A DNA stretch of 64,000 nt from Rhynchopus sp. YZ270_cl-10 (GCA_964035575.1 OZ037915.1:992001-1056000); one strand, 5' to 3'; positions 1 through 9,900 are shown, counted from the stretch's first letter. A program made the numbers and translations. The notes: a model not told the origin generated them from the sequence alone.

Positions 1-620
1 AAATTGGACAATTTTTTGACCACTTAAATTTTTGAAAATATGAGCCCGGTCACTAATACGTGGGGCCCATTTTCGGCCAAAAAATGCTGCTGAAAAAAAT
101 TTTCAGGTGAAAATTTTTCAGCCCCAAAACATGCCGCGATTGGCATTTCCGGGATCTGTCCGCGCTGTGGTGGGGTCAATTTGCCGAAATGGCCAAGTTC
201 TTGGTTTTGGTCAAAATGAGTGTAAGGTAAAGGGGCCAAGGTAAATCCCACAACCCAGATTTTCTCTCTCTGATGCTGAAACCATGAAAATGTGCAAAAA
301 CACCGGCATTTGCATTTCCGGAATCCGTCCGTTCTGTGGTGGGGTCAATTTGCCAAAATGGACAAGTTCTTGATTTTGGTCAAAACCCGTCAGTGTAAGG
401 TAAAGGGGTCCAAGTGTTTGCCTGTAGAAGCACATGGTAGCAGGGGTTTAAGGGCCCCCCATTCGTGTACATTTTGCAAAAAAACGCGGGCATCTTGTAT
501 TTTTTATTTTGCCCGAAAACACCGGCATTTGCATTTCCTGAATCCGCCGGTTCTGTGGTGGGGTCAATTTGCCGAAATGGACGAGTTTTTATAAATTTTG
601 GTCAAAATCGTGTACAACCC
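1..620 (+). repeat. Degenerate copies of the 249-bp satellite family
   Basis: Three or four diverged units share phrases such as TGGTGGGGTCAATTTGCC and GTGGGGCCCATTTT with the tandem array at 6274-7274 and with the blocks at 17850-18010 (inverted) and 35230-35760. Open frames here are short and not conserved between units, so this is read as non-coding repeat. No gene was seen in it. Confidence 0.6.
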
Positions 621-747
621 CAGTGAAGAAAAAAATTTTCGAGGAAAAAAAACCCCAAAATGTCCGCGTTTTCTGGAATTTCAGACCCCCCCCCCCCTCC
701 CCCCCCAAAAACGCGGACATTGTCCGCGTTTTTTGTTTTGATGCCAC

Positions 748-850
748 CCCAATACAAAGCCCTCTCGTGAACAGTGCAATGACCGGGTGTACCGGGGTAA
801 CCATGCAGTCCATTTTGTGGTTGACATCTAATAGAAAACGGCAATACCAC
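748..850 (+). repeat. Dispersed repeat family C
   Basis: About 100 bp beginning AATACAAAGCCCTCTCGTG and continuing through ACCATGCAGTCC to a TGGTTGACATCT end. Related copies lie at 1984, 7287, 12608 (diverged), 33883, 38817, 43298, 46715 (partial), 47090, 52478 (partial), 53640 (partial) and 56512, all in the same orientation. Confidence 0.7.
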
Positions 851-1604
851 TGAACTAAATCACCGCGGGGTGGGGATGTAGGACCGATCGTTAGAAAAAT
901 CAGAGGGGGGGTTTTTTGTTCGCTGCTTTGTATTGCACACTACACTCAAGACAAGCGTGTGGTGTTGATTTGGCTCTTCATTTTAGATGCCTTGCTTGGG
1001 GGTGTTTGAAATGCATCAAAACCAAAGTTGAAATGAAACACAAAAGCCCTCTTGGTACTGTGTACTTTTAAGTACGTACCGCGGCACAACCTTTATAGCA
1101 TTGCCACAACGGGGCATGACAACAGGGGGAAAAAGAGATTGTAAATACAAAACGCGTCACGGTGCGCCTGACAGCAGGCACTCGACGTCCACTTGGTCAT
1201 CGAACCCCGAGAGAACACTTCCTTTGCGCGGTCTAATATAAAATAGTGCATACCATCGTTCGGTGCAGTAAACTCAAGCGAGAAGACCTTGACGTTCTGT
1301 CTGAAAGGGATGTTCAAGAGAAGCTCCTCGTCCGTTTGCGACTCCAGCACGCTTCCGCCGGACCCGCCGCCCTCTGTTCACGTCATTGGGGTTTTCGTGG
1401 AGGTGGGGTACATAGATTAATTAGAGTTGGCCCGTTAGGGAAGGTTGTATGGAAGTTGTTGTTTTTTGCTTTGCGCTCTTTTTTTGTTTTGGTGGTCTTA
1501 AAATGTACTATTTGCTTTTGCTTTTGTTGATTTTGTGTCCCGTTAGAGAAGGGGGCAGCTTGTGGCTGCAAGATTCAAGAGAAATTCAAGACTCACAAGT
1601 TTGA

Positions 1605-1716
1605 AAGATTGAAAGATGCACACACATCTTTTATAAAAGTGTTATCGAGGTTCACACTTCCTTTGCCGGGGAGTTTTGTTTCCTCATCGTTGTGAGATAA
1701 TGTCACCCATTTTACT
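1605..1716 (+). repeat. Dispersed repeat family E with its long tail
   Basis: A hairpin with AAAGATG/CATCTTT arms is followed by a tail containing TTCCTTTGCCGGGGAG and ending near GATAATGTCACCC. The same hairpin plus tail recurs at 49650-49795, so the whole block of about 110-145 bp is one element. Confidence 0.65.
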
Positions 1717-1983
1717 ATCATGGGAAGGGAGAGGTGCCCATTCTACAGAAAAGAGAGACAAAAAAGGGACATACCCCCTGAAGAAAAGATATTTGAGACC
1801 GAGTGTTCTGGGCACTCGTTGAGACACTCGATGCTTTGCCTGTCGATGTGTTCATACAGATCGCCATATTGCGCCATTGTGTTTGTGCTGCACGCTGCAG
1901 CGGGGGGGGGTGGGTATTGCCTTGTGTAACACCTTGTGGTTTGTGCGTTTGATGTGTTTGTGCGCAGTCATTTCCCTCTTCCC

Positions 1984-2090
1984 TTCAATACAACCCTCTC
2001 GTGAAACAGTACACCTGCCTTGGTACAAATGACCACTGAATCGGGTGGACCCCAACCATGCAGTCCCTACATTCATTTCGAGATTGGCAT
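1984..2090 (+). repeat. Dispersed repeat family C
   Basis: Copy with the CCCTCTCGTGAAACAGTACACC head, GGTGGACCCCAACCATGCAG core and a diverged end. The rest of 850-2450 is A/T-rich and homopolymer-rich; no gene was seen. Confidence 0.6.
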
Positions 2091-2508
2091 ATGAAAAAAA
2101 AAAGGGGGTACTGGGGGGAGGGGAAGCAGTTTTTTTTCTTTGGGGTGGGGCAGCTTCATTTGGATCTCTCTCTCTCTTTTTTCAAAAAAGCTGCATCTGA
2201 AGAGGGTAGACCTCTTCAGATGAAGGGTTTTATCAAAAAAGAGGGAAAAACGCAAAAAAAAAAAGCTGAACGTCGGTGTGGCGTAGTACCACAAAAAATA
2301 AAAAAAATATAAAAACGAAAAAAAATGGGGGGGGTATAATAGCAAAAAGTGCGCCATAAGTTAGCGCTATCTCGTTTGCTTTTTGTTTTTGGAGTAACGT
2401 TTCTGCAACCAAGCAGGCGTATAGAACAAATATTTGTCGATTATTGTTTTTTTTTCATATGGTTCCCAGTACACTGAGAGCTCTATCGTTGGAAGCGGCT
2501 GTCACAGC

Positions 2509-2784
2509 TTATGCCTTGGAGAAGGCGTCCTTGCGCACCATCCACTGCTTGTCAGCAGTGTCCTGCTTCATCATGAAGACACCGGTGAACTTCGGGCCAC
2601 CTCCCGCGATGTTTCCCTTCACCTCAAGCTTCCACAGGTCGCTTCCGGGCTCCTGGGTGGCGGAGATGTTGTCGTAGCCAATGTGCTTCTTGTCTCCGAT
2701 CTTGTGGCCAAGCTCAGCGTCGCAGTACTTCATCATCCAGTTGTCCAGTGCGTTGGTCATCTGCTCCTGACGTTCGGCCGACAT
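2509..2784 (-). CDS. Unrecognised 91-residue protein, tandem copy 1
   Basis: A complete small gene starting ATG TCG GCC GAA and ending AAAGCA(T)AA-type stop. The family was not recognised. The protein has no signal peptide or membrane segment. It looks like one N-terminal helix (MSAERQEQMTNALDNWMMKY) followed by three or four strands around LWKLEVKG and FTGVFMMKQ, which could be a small cystatin- or NTF2-like fold; that is a guess. Three more copies with the same protein lie at 3275, 4344 and 5281. About 40 bases upstream of the ATG all copies share the block CCAGACTTTTCGC, preceded by pyrimidines, after which the upstream sequences diverge; this looks like a 3' splice acceptor in the 5' UTR (cis or trans). 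Open sequence upstream of this ATG is UTR and should not be added. Confidence 0.85.
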   Translation of the reverse strand: MSAERQEQMTNALDNWMMKYCDAELGHKIGDKKHIGYDNISATQEPGSDLWKLEVKGNIAGGGPKFTGVFMMKQDTADKQWMVRKDAFSKA

Positions 2785-2971
2785 TGTGAAGTGGGGTTGG
2801 TGTTTTGTTGCGAAAAGTCTGGAAAGATGGGAGATGGGTGAATAATGCCAGAGCAATGGTGGGAAGGTTCGGTCATATGAAGGGTGCGTCAGTATTTTTT
2901 GTTTTGTTTTGTTTTGTTGCGACGAAGATATTTGCCATGGCTGGGCCTCAAAAAAACAAGCGAAGTTGATA

Positions 2972-3022
2972 GTGCAAACGCCTCTGGGACGCAGAGCACT
3001 GACACATCCGCGGAAAAGGTAT
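2972..3022 (+). repeat. Dispersed hairpin family B
   Basis: Consensus GAAGTTGATAGTGCAAACG followed by CCTCTGGGACGCAGAGCACTG. CTCTG pairs with CAGAG and AGTG with CACT. It is preceded by an oligo(A) run. Other copies begin near 18747, 27727, 30752, 40890, 41045, 41483, 53815, 55357, 58405 and 59643, all on this strand. Confidence 0.7.
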
Positions 3023-3175
3023 TCCCCATCTCTCCTGGGAACAGTGCATACCACCTGGCACAGTCACATAATGGTCGCAAAAAGAGACACAAAAAAATCA
3101 AAATCGTTGTCTGGCCTGAGAATAAGGCAAAAAGGTCTTGCGTGTGTCAAATCTTACTGCAAGAAGTGGAAAAAA
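3018..3175 (+). repeat. Intergenic direct repeat of the 91-aa gene cluster
   Basis: The spacer from GGTATTCCCCATCTCTCC to CTGCAAGAAGTGG is repeated almost exactly at 4089-4245, between the next pair of genes. It shows that the cluster grew by unequal duplication of gene plus spacer. Confidence 0.75.
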
Positions 3176-3223
3176 AAAGGGGGGGAAAGGGAGGGGGTAA
3201 GGGGTAGTGCTCAGTGTCGAAAA

Positions 3224-3247
3224 GACTCATGCAGCGAAGCATGAGCC
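3224..3247 (-). promoter_or_regulatory. 3' UTR stem-loop after 91-aa gene copy 2
   Basis: Just downstream of the stop, the sense strand has a nine-base stem (GGCTCATGC with GCATGAGTC) and a six-base loop, followed by a T-run (TCTTTT). The same structure follows copy 3 at 4293-4316. Its position after the stop suggests an mRNA 3'-end or processing signal; this is inferred from position and shape only. Confidence 0.5.
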
Positions 3248-3274
3248 CTCTTTATAAGACTGTCAGCACACAGC

Positions 3275-3550
3275 TTATGCCTTGGAGAAGGCGTCCTTGC
3301 GCACCATCCACTGCTTGTCAGCAGTGTCCTGCTTCATCATGAAGACACCGGTGAACTTCGGGCCACCTCCCGCAATGTTTCCCTTCACCTCAAGCTTCCA
3401 CAGGTCACTTCCGGGCTCCTGGGTGGCGGAGATGTTGTCGTAGCCAATGTGCTTCTTGTCTCCGATCTTGTGGCCAAGCTCAGCGTCGCAGTACTTCATC
3501 ATCCAGTTGTCCAGTGCGTTGGTCATCTGCTCCTGGCGTTCGGCCGACAT
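3275..3550 (-). CDS. Unrecognised 91-residue protein, tandem copy 2
   Basis: The predicted protein is identical to copy 1. The coding DNA differs by only a few silent changes. The identical 5' UTR block (CCAGACTTTTCGC) sits about 40 bases before the ATG, and the sequence above it differs from copy 1. A stem-loop follows the stop (3224-3247). Identity at the protein level across four copies suggests recent duplication or gene conversion and a demand for high dosage. Confidence 0.85.
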   Translation of the reverse strand: MSAERQEQMTNALDNWMMKYCDAELGHKIGDKKHIGYDNISATQEPGSDLWKLEVKGNIAGGGPKFTGVFMMKQDTADKQWMVRKDAFSKA

Positions 3551-4088
3551 TGTGAAGGTGGGGTGTTTTGTTGCGAAAAGTCTGGAAAGTGTGTTAGTAC
3601 CGATGAAGGGAAATGATTGGAACTGTCCTTTTTGCATTTTGCAGAGTGCTCACAACACATGGTGTGAGCACTCCTGCGTTAGTCAACAAGAACGAACGCA
3701 CCTAAAGAAGGCAACCATAACTGATGTTCCAGAAGCGGGTGGGTATGGAACGTTTATGGGAAGTTTATACCGTGGGTTTCGTGAACACCAGACCACCAAA
3801 GAAAGAACTGTCAACCTGCAAGAAAAAAACAGCAGATGGGAAGCCTCGATGACTGCTCGCATTGGGACGATGGGTCATGACGCGAATAAAAGGAGAGAAT
3901 TCAAAAAAAGGGAGGGTTCTGTTTTTTTTTTTTTTTCTGGAAAAAAATTTGGCCGGCATAGGTAACACCTATCGGATGCTTTCGTTTCTCTGTATTTTTT
4001 TTGCCGTATTTTTTTTCTTTTTTCGTTGGTTGTGTTGCGACTCAGATATTTGCCATGGTTTGTACCTCAAAAACAACAAAAAAAAAAG

Positions 4089-4245
4089 GGTATTCCCCAT
4101 CTCTCCTGGGAACAGTGCATACCACCTGGCACAGTCACATAATGGTCGCAAAAAGAGACGTAAAAAAATCAAAATCGTTGTCTGGCCTGAGAATAAGGCA
4201 AAAAGGTCTTGCGTGTGTCAAATCTTACTGCAAGAAGTGGAAAAA
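4089..4245 (+). repeat. Intergenic direct repeat of the 91-aa gene cluster
   Basis: Second copy of the spacer at 3018-3175, differing by single bases and by the length of its A and G runs. Confidence 0.75.
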
Positions 4246-4292
4246 AGGGGGGGAGAAAAAGGGGGGAAATGGGTAGTGCTCAGTGTCGAAAA

Positions 4293-4316
4293 GACTCATG
4301 CAGCGAAGCGTGAGTC
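4293..4316 (-). promoter_or_regulatory. 3' UTR stem-loop after 91-aa gene copy 3
   Basis: Counterpart of the 3224-3247 stem-loop, with one altered base pair. In the sense strand it lies about 30 bases after the stop codon of copy 3 and is followed by T-rich sequence. Confidence 0.45.
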
Positions 4317-4343
4317 TTCTTTATAGGACTGTCAGCACACAGC

Positions 4344-4619
4344 TTATGCCTTGGAGAAGGCGTCCTTGCGCACCATCCACTGCTTGTCAGCAGTGTCCTG
4401 CTTCATCATGAAGACACCGGTGAACTTCGGGCCACCTCCCGCGATGTTTCCCTTCACCTCAAGCTTCCACAGGTCGCTTCCGGGCTCCTGGGTAGCGGAG
4501 ATGTTGTCGTAGCCAATGTGCTTCTTGTCTCCGATCTTGTGGCCAAGCTCAGCGTCGCAGTACTTCATCATCCAGTTGTCCAGTGCGTTGGTCATCTGCT
4601 CCTGGCGTTCGGCCGACAT
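4344..4619 (-). CDS. Unrecognised 91-residue protein, tandem copy 3
   Basis: Complete copy with the same protein as copies 1, 2 and 4. The start is fixed by the shared ATG and by the conserved leader beginning at CCAGACTTTTCGC. The 3' spacer matches that of copy 2, so copies 2 and 3 form one sub-pair and copies 1 and 4 the other. Confidence 0.85.
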   Translation of the reverse strand: MSAERQEQMTNALDNWMMKYCDAELGHKIGDKKHIGYDNISATQEPGSDLWKLEVKGNIAGGGPKFTGVFMMKQDTADKQWMVRKDAFSKA

Positions 4620-5280
4620 TGTGAAGGTGGGGTTGGTGTTTTTGCGAAAAGTCTGGAAAGATGGGGATGCGTTTGGTAAAAGTAATACAGGACTTTAAAG
4701 CTTCAGAAAACGTGGTGGGGGGGCTTTTTTTTTGCTTTCTCATGCTGGCGCGAAGCCCTCCCAGTTTCCCCTAATTTGCTGTGCTTTTTTGTGTGTGAAT
4801 CACGCTTTTAATCGTTCGTCTCACAACCGGACACAACAAATTAGGAAGAAGGGAGGAGAGTGAGATAAAAAGGGGAAAAAAAATAAAACGTAAACCAGTT
4901 AAGGCAGGCATAGTATAAAGTAAAAATGCTTTTTTTTTCATTTTCATTTTCATTTTTAGTACTTACCATTCCCAGGCGGGAACGGTGTGGTGTGGAGAAG
5001 AATCCGTTAAAAAAGCTCAGAAAAAAAAAAAAAGGTAAAAATATAATAGTACGAGGGGCTTGAGGCTGTTCTAGCATTGTTGTAATGGACCCTTAAAAAA
5101 AAAATGGATGTGCAATAAAAGAGTGTTTTGAAAAAACGAACGTTGGTCACATCTTTTGTGGTACGGCAACGCCAAGACAGAGGAATGGTGCTTTATCCAT
5201 CTTCGCGTCATCATGCCTTGGAGATTTCATATGGTTCCCAGTACACTGAGAGCTCTATCGTTGGAAGCGGCTGTCACAGC

Positions 5281-5556
5281 TTATGCCTTGGAGAAGGCGT
5301 CCTTGCGCACCATCCACTGCTTGTCAGCAGTGTCCTGCTTCATCATGAAGACACCGGTGAACTTCGGGCCACCTCCCGCGATGTTTCCCTTCACCTCAAG
5401 CTTCCACAGGTCGCTTCCGGGCTCCTGGGTGGCGGAGATGTTGTCGTAGCCAATGTGCTTCTTGTCTCCGATCTTGTGGCCAAGCTCAGCGTCGCAGTAC
5501 TTCATCATCCAGTTGTCCAGTGCGTTGGTCATCTGCTCCTGGCGTTCGGCCGACAT
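5281..5556 (-). CDS. Unrecognised 91-residue protein, tandem copy 4
   Basis: Complete copy, the first of the cluster in transcription order. Its downstream flank (5228-5280, containing CATATGGTTCCCAGTACAC) is shared with copy 1 (2457-2508) but not with copies 2 and 3. The sequence upstream of the putative acceptor differs from every other copy. Function unknown. Confidence 0.85.
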   Translation of the reverse strand: MSAERQEQMTNALDNWMMKYCDAELGHKIGDKKHIGYDNISATQEPGSDLWKLEVKGNIAGGGPKFTGVFMMKQDTADKQWMVRKDAFSKA

Positions 5557-5623
5557 TGTGAAGTGGGGTTGGTGTTTTTGCGAAAAGTCTGGGAAGTGTG
5601 TAGATTTTACAAAAAAAACAAGT

Positions 5624-6093
5624 AATTGCTATCGGAAAAAAAACCGGGTGTGCTGTGGAACTCCACTCTGAAAAAAATATAATCTACAACACGCCCAGCA
5701 TTCTGCTCTTCTGCAGGTATGCTAAAACGCTCTTCGTACGCTGCTGAACCCACTGGGATGCCTGCATCTGAAACTTTTAAACAGTGCGGCTGTCCTCTTC
5801 GTGCAGCACCATCTGCTCGATCGCGTTATTGGACGTAGTCTCGGCAGGCTCGATAACCATTCGCTCGGGCGGCCTCGGCATGTTCCAGCTCGTAGTCGTC
5901 CACAGGCTCCCACGCATCGTCGTCGTCATCAGAGCAGTGCGGAAGGAACACATAATGCACAGACGACAACACGTCGTCGATCGCACCAGGCATCGTCACA
6001 TCAGCACCTCCAGAAAATCGCCAGGATGCTATGGTGGTTTCGAAAATCGCGCGGAGTTATCCACAGCACACCCCATTTTTTTTCTTAGCAATT
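5624..6093. mobile_element. Non-autonomous TIR element, copy 1
   Basis: The ends are inverted repeats of about 40 bp: AATTGCTATCGGAAAAAAAA then GGGTGTGCTGTGG on the left, and CCACAGCACACCCC then a T-run and TTAGCAATT on the right. A shorter inverted copy lies at 18118-18531. Homology between the two regions continues outside the TIRs into the satellite family, so the pair may be part of a larger duplicated unit. It carries a small acidic ORF (5826-5993). Confidence 0.6.
5826..5993 (-). CDS. Small acidic ORF inside the TIR element
   Basis: Fifty-five codons with ATG start and TAA stop. The peptide is acidic (SDDDDAWEPVDDYELEHAEA). A related reading in the copy at 18118-18531 is not open, and in this copy further similar coding (IEQMVLHEEDS) lies in another frame downstream. 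It is best read as a remnant of a longer element-encoded protein; the family was not recognised. Confidence 0.3.
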   Translation of the reverse strand: MPGAIDDVLSSVHYVFLPHCSDDDDDAWEPVDDYELEHAEAARANGYRACRDYVQ

Positions 6094-6273
6094 AGTTGTT
6101 CTTGTTATTATTGTTTTCCCCACCCTTCCTTCAACCCGATCAGTTCGTATTGTTTTCGCGAAAACATGAAATTACACATTTCAAGAGAACAAAAAATTAA
6201 AAAGGGTTCGCCCCCTCAATGGGACGCCGGAAACCATAATTCCTCAGTGTCAGCCGCATCATTTCAATGAAAC

Positions 6274-7274
6274 CAAAAAGTGGCTTATTTGCATTTTTGG
6301 GCTCCGCCCGTGCAGCGGTGGGGTCATTTCGGAAAATTGGACAATTTTTTGACCACTTAAATTTTGAGAAATATGAGCCCGGTTCCTTATACGTGGGGCC
6401 CATTTTTGGCCAAAATTTTTCTCAAAATCGACGAAATTAAAATTAGACCCCTTACCCCCCCCCAGAATCATTTCAATACACTACCTGTATTGGTTGCTGA
6501 CGCGTGTATACAGGAAGGTTGGGAAAAAGTGGCTTATTTGCATTTTTGGGCTCCGCCCGTGCAGCGGTGGGGTCATTTCGGAAAATTGGACAATTTTTTG
6601 ACCACTTAAATTTTGAGAAATATGAGCCCGGTTCCTTATACGTGGGGCCCATTTTTGGCCAAAATTTTTCTCAAAATCGACGAAATTAAAATTAGACCCC
6701 TTACCCCCCCCCAGAATCATTTCAATACACTACCTGTATTGGTTGCTGACGCGTGTATACAGGAAGGTTGGGAAAAAGTGGCTTATTTGCATTTTTGGGC
6801 TCCGCCCGTGCAGCGGTGGGGTCATTTCGGAAAATTGGACAATTTTTTGACCACTTAAATTTTGAGAAATATGAGCCCGGTTCCTTATACGTGGGGCCCA
6901 TTTTTGGCCAAAATTTTTCTCAAAATCGACGAAATTAAAATTAGACCCCTTACCCCCCCCCAGAATCATTTCAATACACTACCTGTATTGGTTGCTGACG
7001 CGTGTATACAGGAAGGTTGGGAAAAAGTGGCTTATTTGCATTTTTGGGCTCCGCCCGTGCAGCGGTGGGGTCATTTCGGAAAATTGGACAATTTTTTGAC
7101 CACTTAAATTTTGAGAAATATGAGCCCGGTTCCTTATACGTGGGGCCCATTTTTGGCCAAAATTTTTCTCAAAATCGACGAAATTAAAATTAGACCCCTT
7201 ACCCCCCCCCAGAATCATTTCAATACACTACCTGTATTGGTTGCTGACGCGTGTATACAGGAAGGTTGGGAAAA
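6274..7274 (+). repeat. Four-copy 249-bp tandem satellite
   Basis: Four units of 249 bp start near 6274, 6523, 6772 and 7021 and are almost identical. Each contains GGGCTCCGCCCGTGCAGCGG, ATACGTGGGGCCCATTTTTG, a run of C, and a small inverted repeat CCTGTAT/ATACAGG. Overlapping ORFs on both strands repeat with the same period and are not thought to be genes. Confidence 0.9.
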
Positions 7275-7286
7275 AAACGCCAAAAA

Positions 7287-7420
7287 CGTGAACAGTGTAC
7301 CTTGCTACAATAACCGGCTGTACCGGGGGGGGTGGACCCCCAACCCATGCAGTCCTACATCCATTTTCGTGGTTTACATCTGATGTGTGCTACTCCCGCT
7401 TCCACTCATCAGGCAGATGA
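7287..7420 (+). repeat. Dispersed repeat family C, long copy
   Basis: Runs from CGTGAACAGTGTACCTTGC to a tail with GCTACTCCCGCTTCCACTC, ending in an ATCTGAT/ATCAG inverted pair. The copy at 43298-43450 has the same tail. An ORF on the other strand (7390-7653) lies largely in this tail and is not supported. Confidence 0.65.
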
Positions 7421-7843
7421 ACGGGGATCATTGCGAACACAGGGTAATTAGGTCTGTGCAATGGTAGGGTCCGGTTGGGGTCCTCTGCCCGTTTTCGCAG
7501 TGTAGGAGAGTCTATACTGGAGCACAATCCCTGAACCGCCAATTTGGGAGGGGCGTTCTTAAAAAACCTCACCAGTAAAGCAAAGCAACGCAACCCCATC
7601 CCCCCCCTATTCTTTTTTAAACTATTCCACAACCTGTTGTGTCGGACGCTCACGCCCCACCCAGGTCCAACTACTCTACCTCATTCACCTACCTCCCCAC
7701 ACCCAACAATTCGAGCAGCTGACAAGACAGCTTCAAACCTCCTCGGCTTCATCCGACGGACGTTCCGATCGAGGTGTATCAGATGCCATCTAAACGGTGT
7801 ACAATAGTCTGGGTGGTATATGACTTTTACACACATCTTTTAA

Positions 7844-7895
7844 TAGTGGAGCACACTCTAGGGTGGCTACACTAATACAAAACCAAGTTTTTCAA
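7844..7895 (-). repeat. Dispersed TIR family D, right half
   Basis: Contains GGAGCACACTCTAGGGTGG and ACTAATACAA, then CCAAGTTTTTC. It is the reverse complement of the family copies at 35926, 56369, 57199 and 58742, and of half of the full palindrome at 60232-60299. It lies about 30 bases after the stop of the PPR gene. Confidence 0.6.
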
Positions 7896-7923
7896 AAAAG
7901 GGTGTCGATGCAAATGAACGCTG

Positions 7924-9147
7924 TTACAACAGCTTTACTTTGACTTTGATGTCAGGCTCCTCTTCTTCTTGTGGTGGAGGCGCGGGTGGGTCTCGGGAGC
8001 CATGGGTGGCCTCGTGTTCTTTCAGCTCTGTCATGCAACGAAGGTAGGAGGATGGTACTTCGACGTCTAGCTCTTCCATGCGTTGCTTTACCTCGACCAT
8101 GCGTGCCAGGGTCGATGCGTCACAGAGAAAGCGCCCTGCTACCGAGAGCATGCGTGCATCGTCGATGCCTTCGACAAGAGCCTGTTTGACTGCCGTTACT
8201 GCCACCTCTGCGTATCGCCACGCATCGTTGGGCTGCTTCTTCGCCATGTTCCCGCATGCCTGCAAAAACACAACGTAGGTTGCACTGTTCGGCGTAACCG
8301 CATACTTCTTCATGCGGTTGTACACCTCAACCATCTCAGGGAACAAGCCCTTCTCCTTGTAAAGGGTCATCAATATCGTGTACGAGATGGTGTTCGGTCT
8401 GCAATGCTTGAATTTGTTGTGCATCATCGCATTGAAATAAAACTCCGCTGTCTGCATATCCCCTACCCTCATACATACGGTCAGGACCGCGTTATAATGC
8501 ACGTATGTTACATGGTGCTGCATCTTCACTGCAGATAGCGCTTTGCCAGCTTGGTCAACCGTTTGGCAGGCGGAGATGAGACGTGCCCAGGTTTGTGCAT
8601 CAGGGGAAACACCATATTTTGGCATCATTTCGAAGAGTCTGTAGACTTCTTCTTTCATATGCTGCACGCCACAGGCGGTGATGCAGACGTTGAAGGTGTA
8701 GCTGTTAGGTGGAAAGCCTCGTTCTTTCATGGTACGGAGAGTATCGTACATGCGCTCTGCGTTGCCCGAGGCCGCATATGACGCAGCTAGGTTGTTGTAC
8801 ATCTCGACACTGACAGGAATCTTCATCACCTCGACCGCATGCTTGAAGAGTCGCGGCCCTGTTCTCGGCAGGCCGTACTTATTGAGAACCCATAACGCTG
8901 TGGTGATCGTCTTTTCATTTACCTGATCAGAGTTGTCAACGTGCTCTTGAAGTTTTAGAAGGATACGATGCGTAATGTTATGCGCATATCGAGCGGTTCG
9001 TGCAGTCTCCCCAGATGGGTTGTGCTGATTTGCAATCATTTGCTTTATTTCAAAGGCGATTCTAGTATCAGTCTTCGCCACACGACGGCCCACAACACGA
9101 TTTGAAGCCGATGATGACACCCAACGCAACGATCTAAATGCGGCCAT
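7924..9147 (-). CDS. Pentatricopeptide repeat (PPR) protein, probably mitochondrial
   Basis: An intronless gene of 407 residues. The N-terminus (MAAFRSLRWVSSSASNRVVG) is rich in Arg and Ser with no acidic residues, like a mitochondrial targeting peptide. From about residue 115 to 300 there are at least five tandem 35-residue helical-pair motifs of PPR type, for example VEMYNNLAASYAASGNAERM, GFPPNSYTFNVCITACG, GVSPDAQTWARLISACQ and CRPNTISYTILMTLYKEKG. The C-terminus is Pro- and Glu-rich. PPR proteins bind organellar RNA and act in its processing, stability or translation; the target cannot be read from sequence. Start: first ATG after a long T-run in the sense strand. Confidence 0.9.
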   Translation of the reverse strand: MAAFRSLRWVSSSASNRVVGRRVAKTDTRIAFEIKQMIANQHNPSGETARTARYAHNITHRILLKLQEHVDNSDQVNEKTITTALWVLNKYGLPRTGPRLFKHAVEVMKIPVSVEMYNNLAASYAASGNAERMYDTLRTMKERGFPPNSYTFNVCITACGVQHMKEEVYRLFEMMPKYGVSPDAQTWARLISACQTVDQAGKALSAVKMQHHVTYVHYNAVLTVCMRVGDMQTAEFYFNAMMHNKFKHCRPNTISYTILMTLYKEKGLFPEMVEVYNRMKKYAVTPNSATYVVFLQACGNMAKKQPNDAWRYAEVAVTAVKQALVEGIDDARMLSVAGRFLCDASTLARMVEVKQRMEELDVEVPSSYLRCMTELKEHEATHGSRDPPAPPPQEEEEPDIKVKVKLL

Positions 9148-9199
9148 TTGGAGAAAAAAAAAACGATATCAACAAATGCACACCCCCCTACTACAGTGC

Positions 9200-9900
9200 A
9201 CTTGAAAGGGGATACTAAAAAACGCCCTTGAGATATGAACCCAAGAGAGAGCAAAAGGCGGAGAGAGTCGGTAGTGTTTTCCTCAGCGCATTGTGTCTTT
9301 TTGACGAAGTGTAATGAAAAAAAGGAGGAGGAGGAGGAGGGGGGATGTGGGTGTATTGTCTGTGGGGTTGGGGGGGAAAAAAAATGGGGCACGGAGTTCT
9401 CAAAGTGAATTTCGCAGTGTTTGTCGCTGTTCGTCGATGAACATTAACAAACCTTTTTTCGACGAAGTTTTTTCGTTCGTCTGCACAGTGTTGCCTAGAT
9501 AAAAGGCTGGCGGGGATACACTTTTTTTTTTTTTCGCCATACGTAGTTGCTCGGAGGGAGAGGGGAGGGGGGGTATAAGCATTTGGACAGGAGGTAGGGG
9601 GGTGCTGTGTGGGTTTTATGCAGTTTCGCTCTCTTGCATTTGTGCGTTGTTGTGTGGCTGTTGTGGGCAGTACCATTCATACGTTCTAACTGAAATGAAT
9701 AGAGGAGGGAAACCAACTGTAGTTTCCCTTGTTTCATTTTTTTTTTTTTTTTCGTTTTTTTCTTCCCTTTCACCCTTCCCTTTTCCTCTTTTTTGCTATT
9801 TTTTTTTTCGTATCGGATCAGATCACCTGTTGTCGAAGACGTGGCTACTTTTTTTTTTTTTGTGAGAGATGAAACAGGAGAAAATGAAAACATTTTCCCT
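9200..9900. other. Gene-free, homopolymer-rich intergenic sequence
   Basis: Purine- and T-rich tracts with no conserved ORF. This is the upstream region of the PPR gene in its direction of transcription. Nothing else was recognised. Confidence 0.5.

Noticed and set aside
2784-3054. N-terminal extension of 91-aa gene copy 1
   Set aside because: Upstream codons are not shared with the other three copies and lie above the putative splice acceptor; the shared ATG at 2784 is preferred.
6274-7274. CRISPR-like array
   Set aside because: The repeat unit is the whole 249 bp with no unique spacers, in a eukaryotic genome. It is a satellite.
7390-7653. Minus-strand ORF of 87 codons after the family C tail
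   Set aside because: Its end is made of family C sequence that recurs at 43298-43450 without the ORF.
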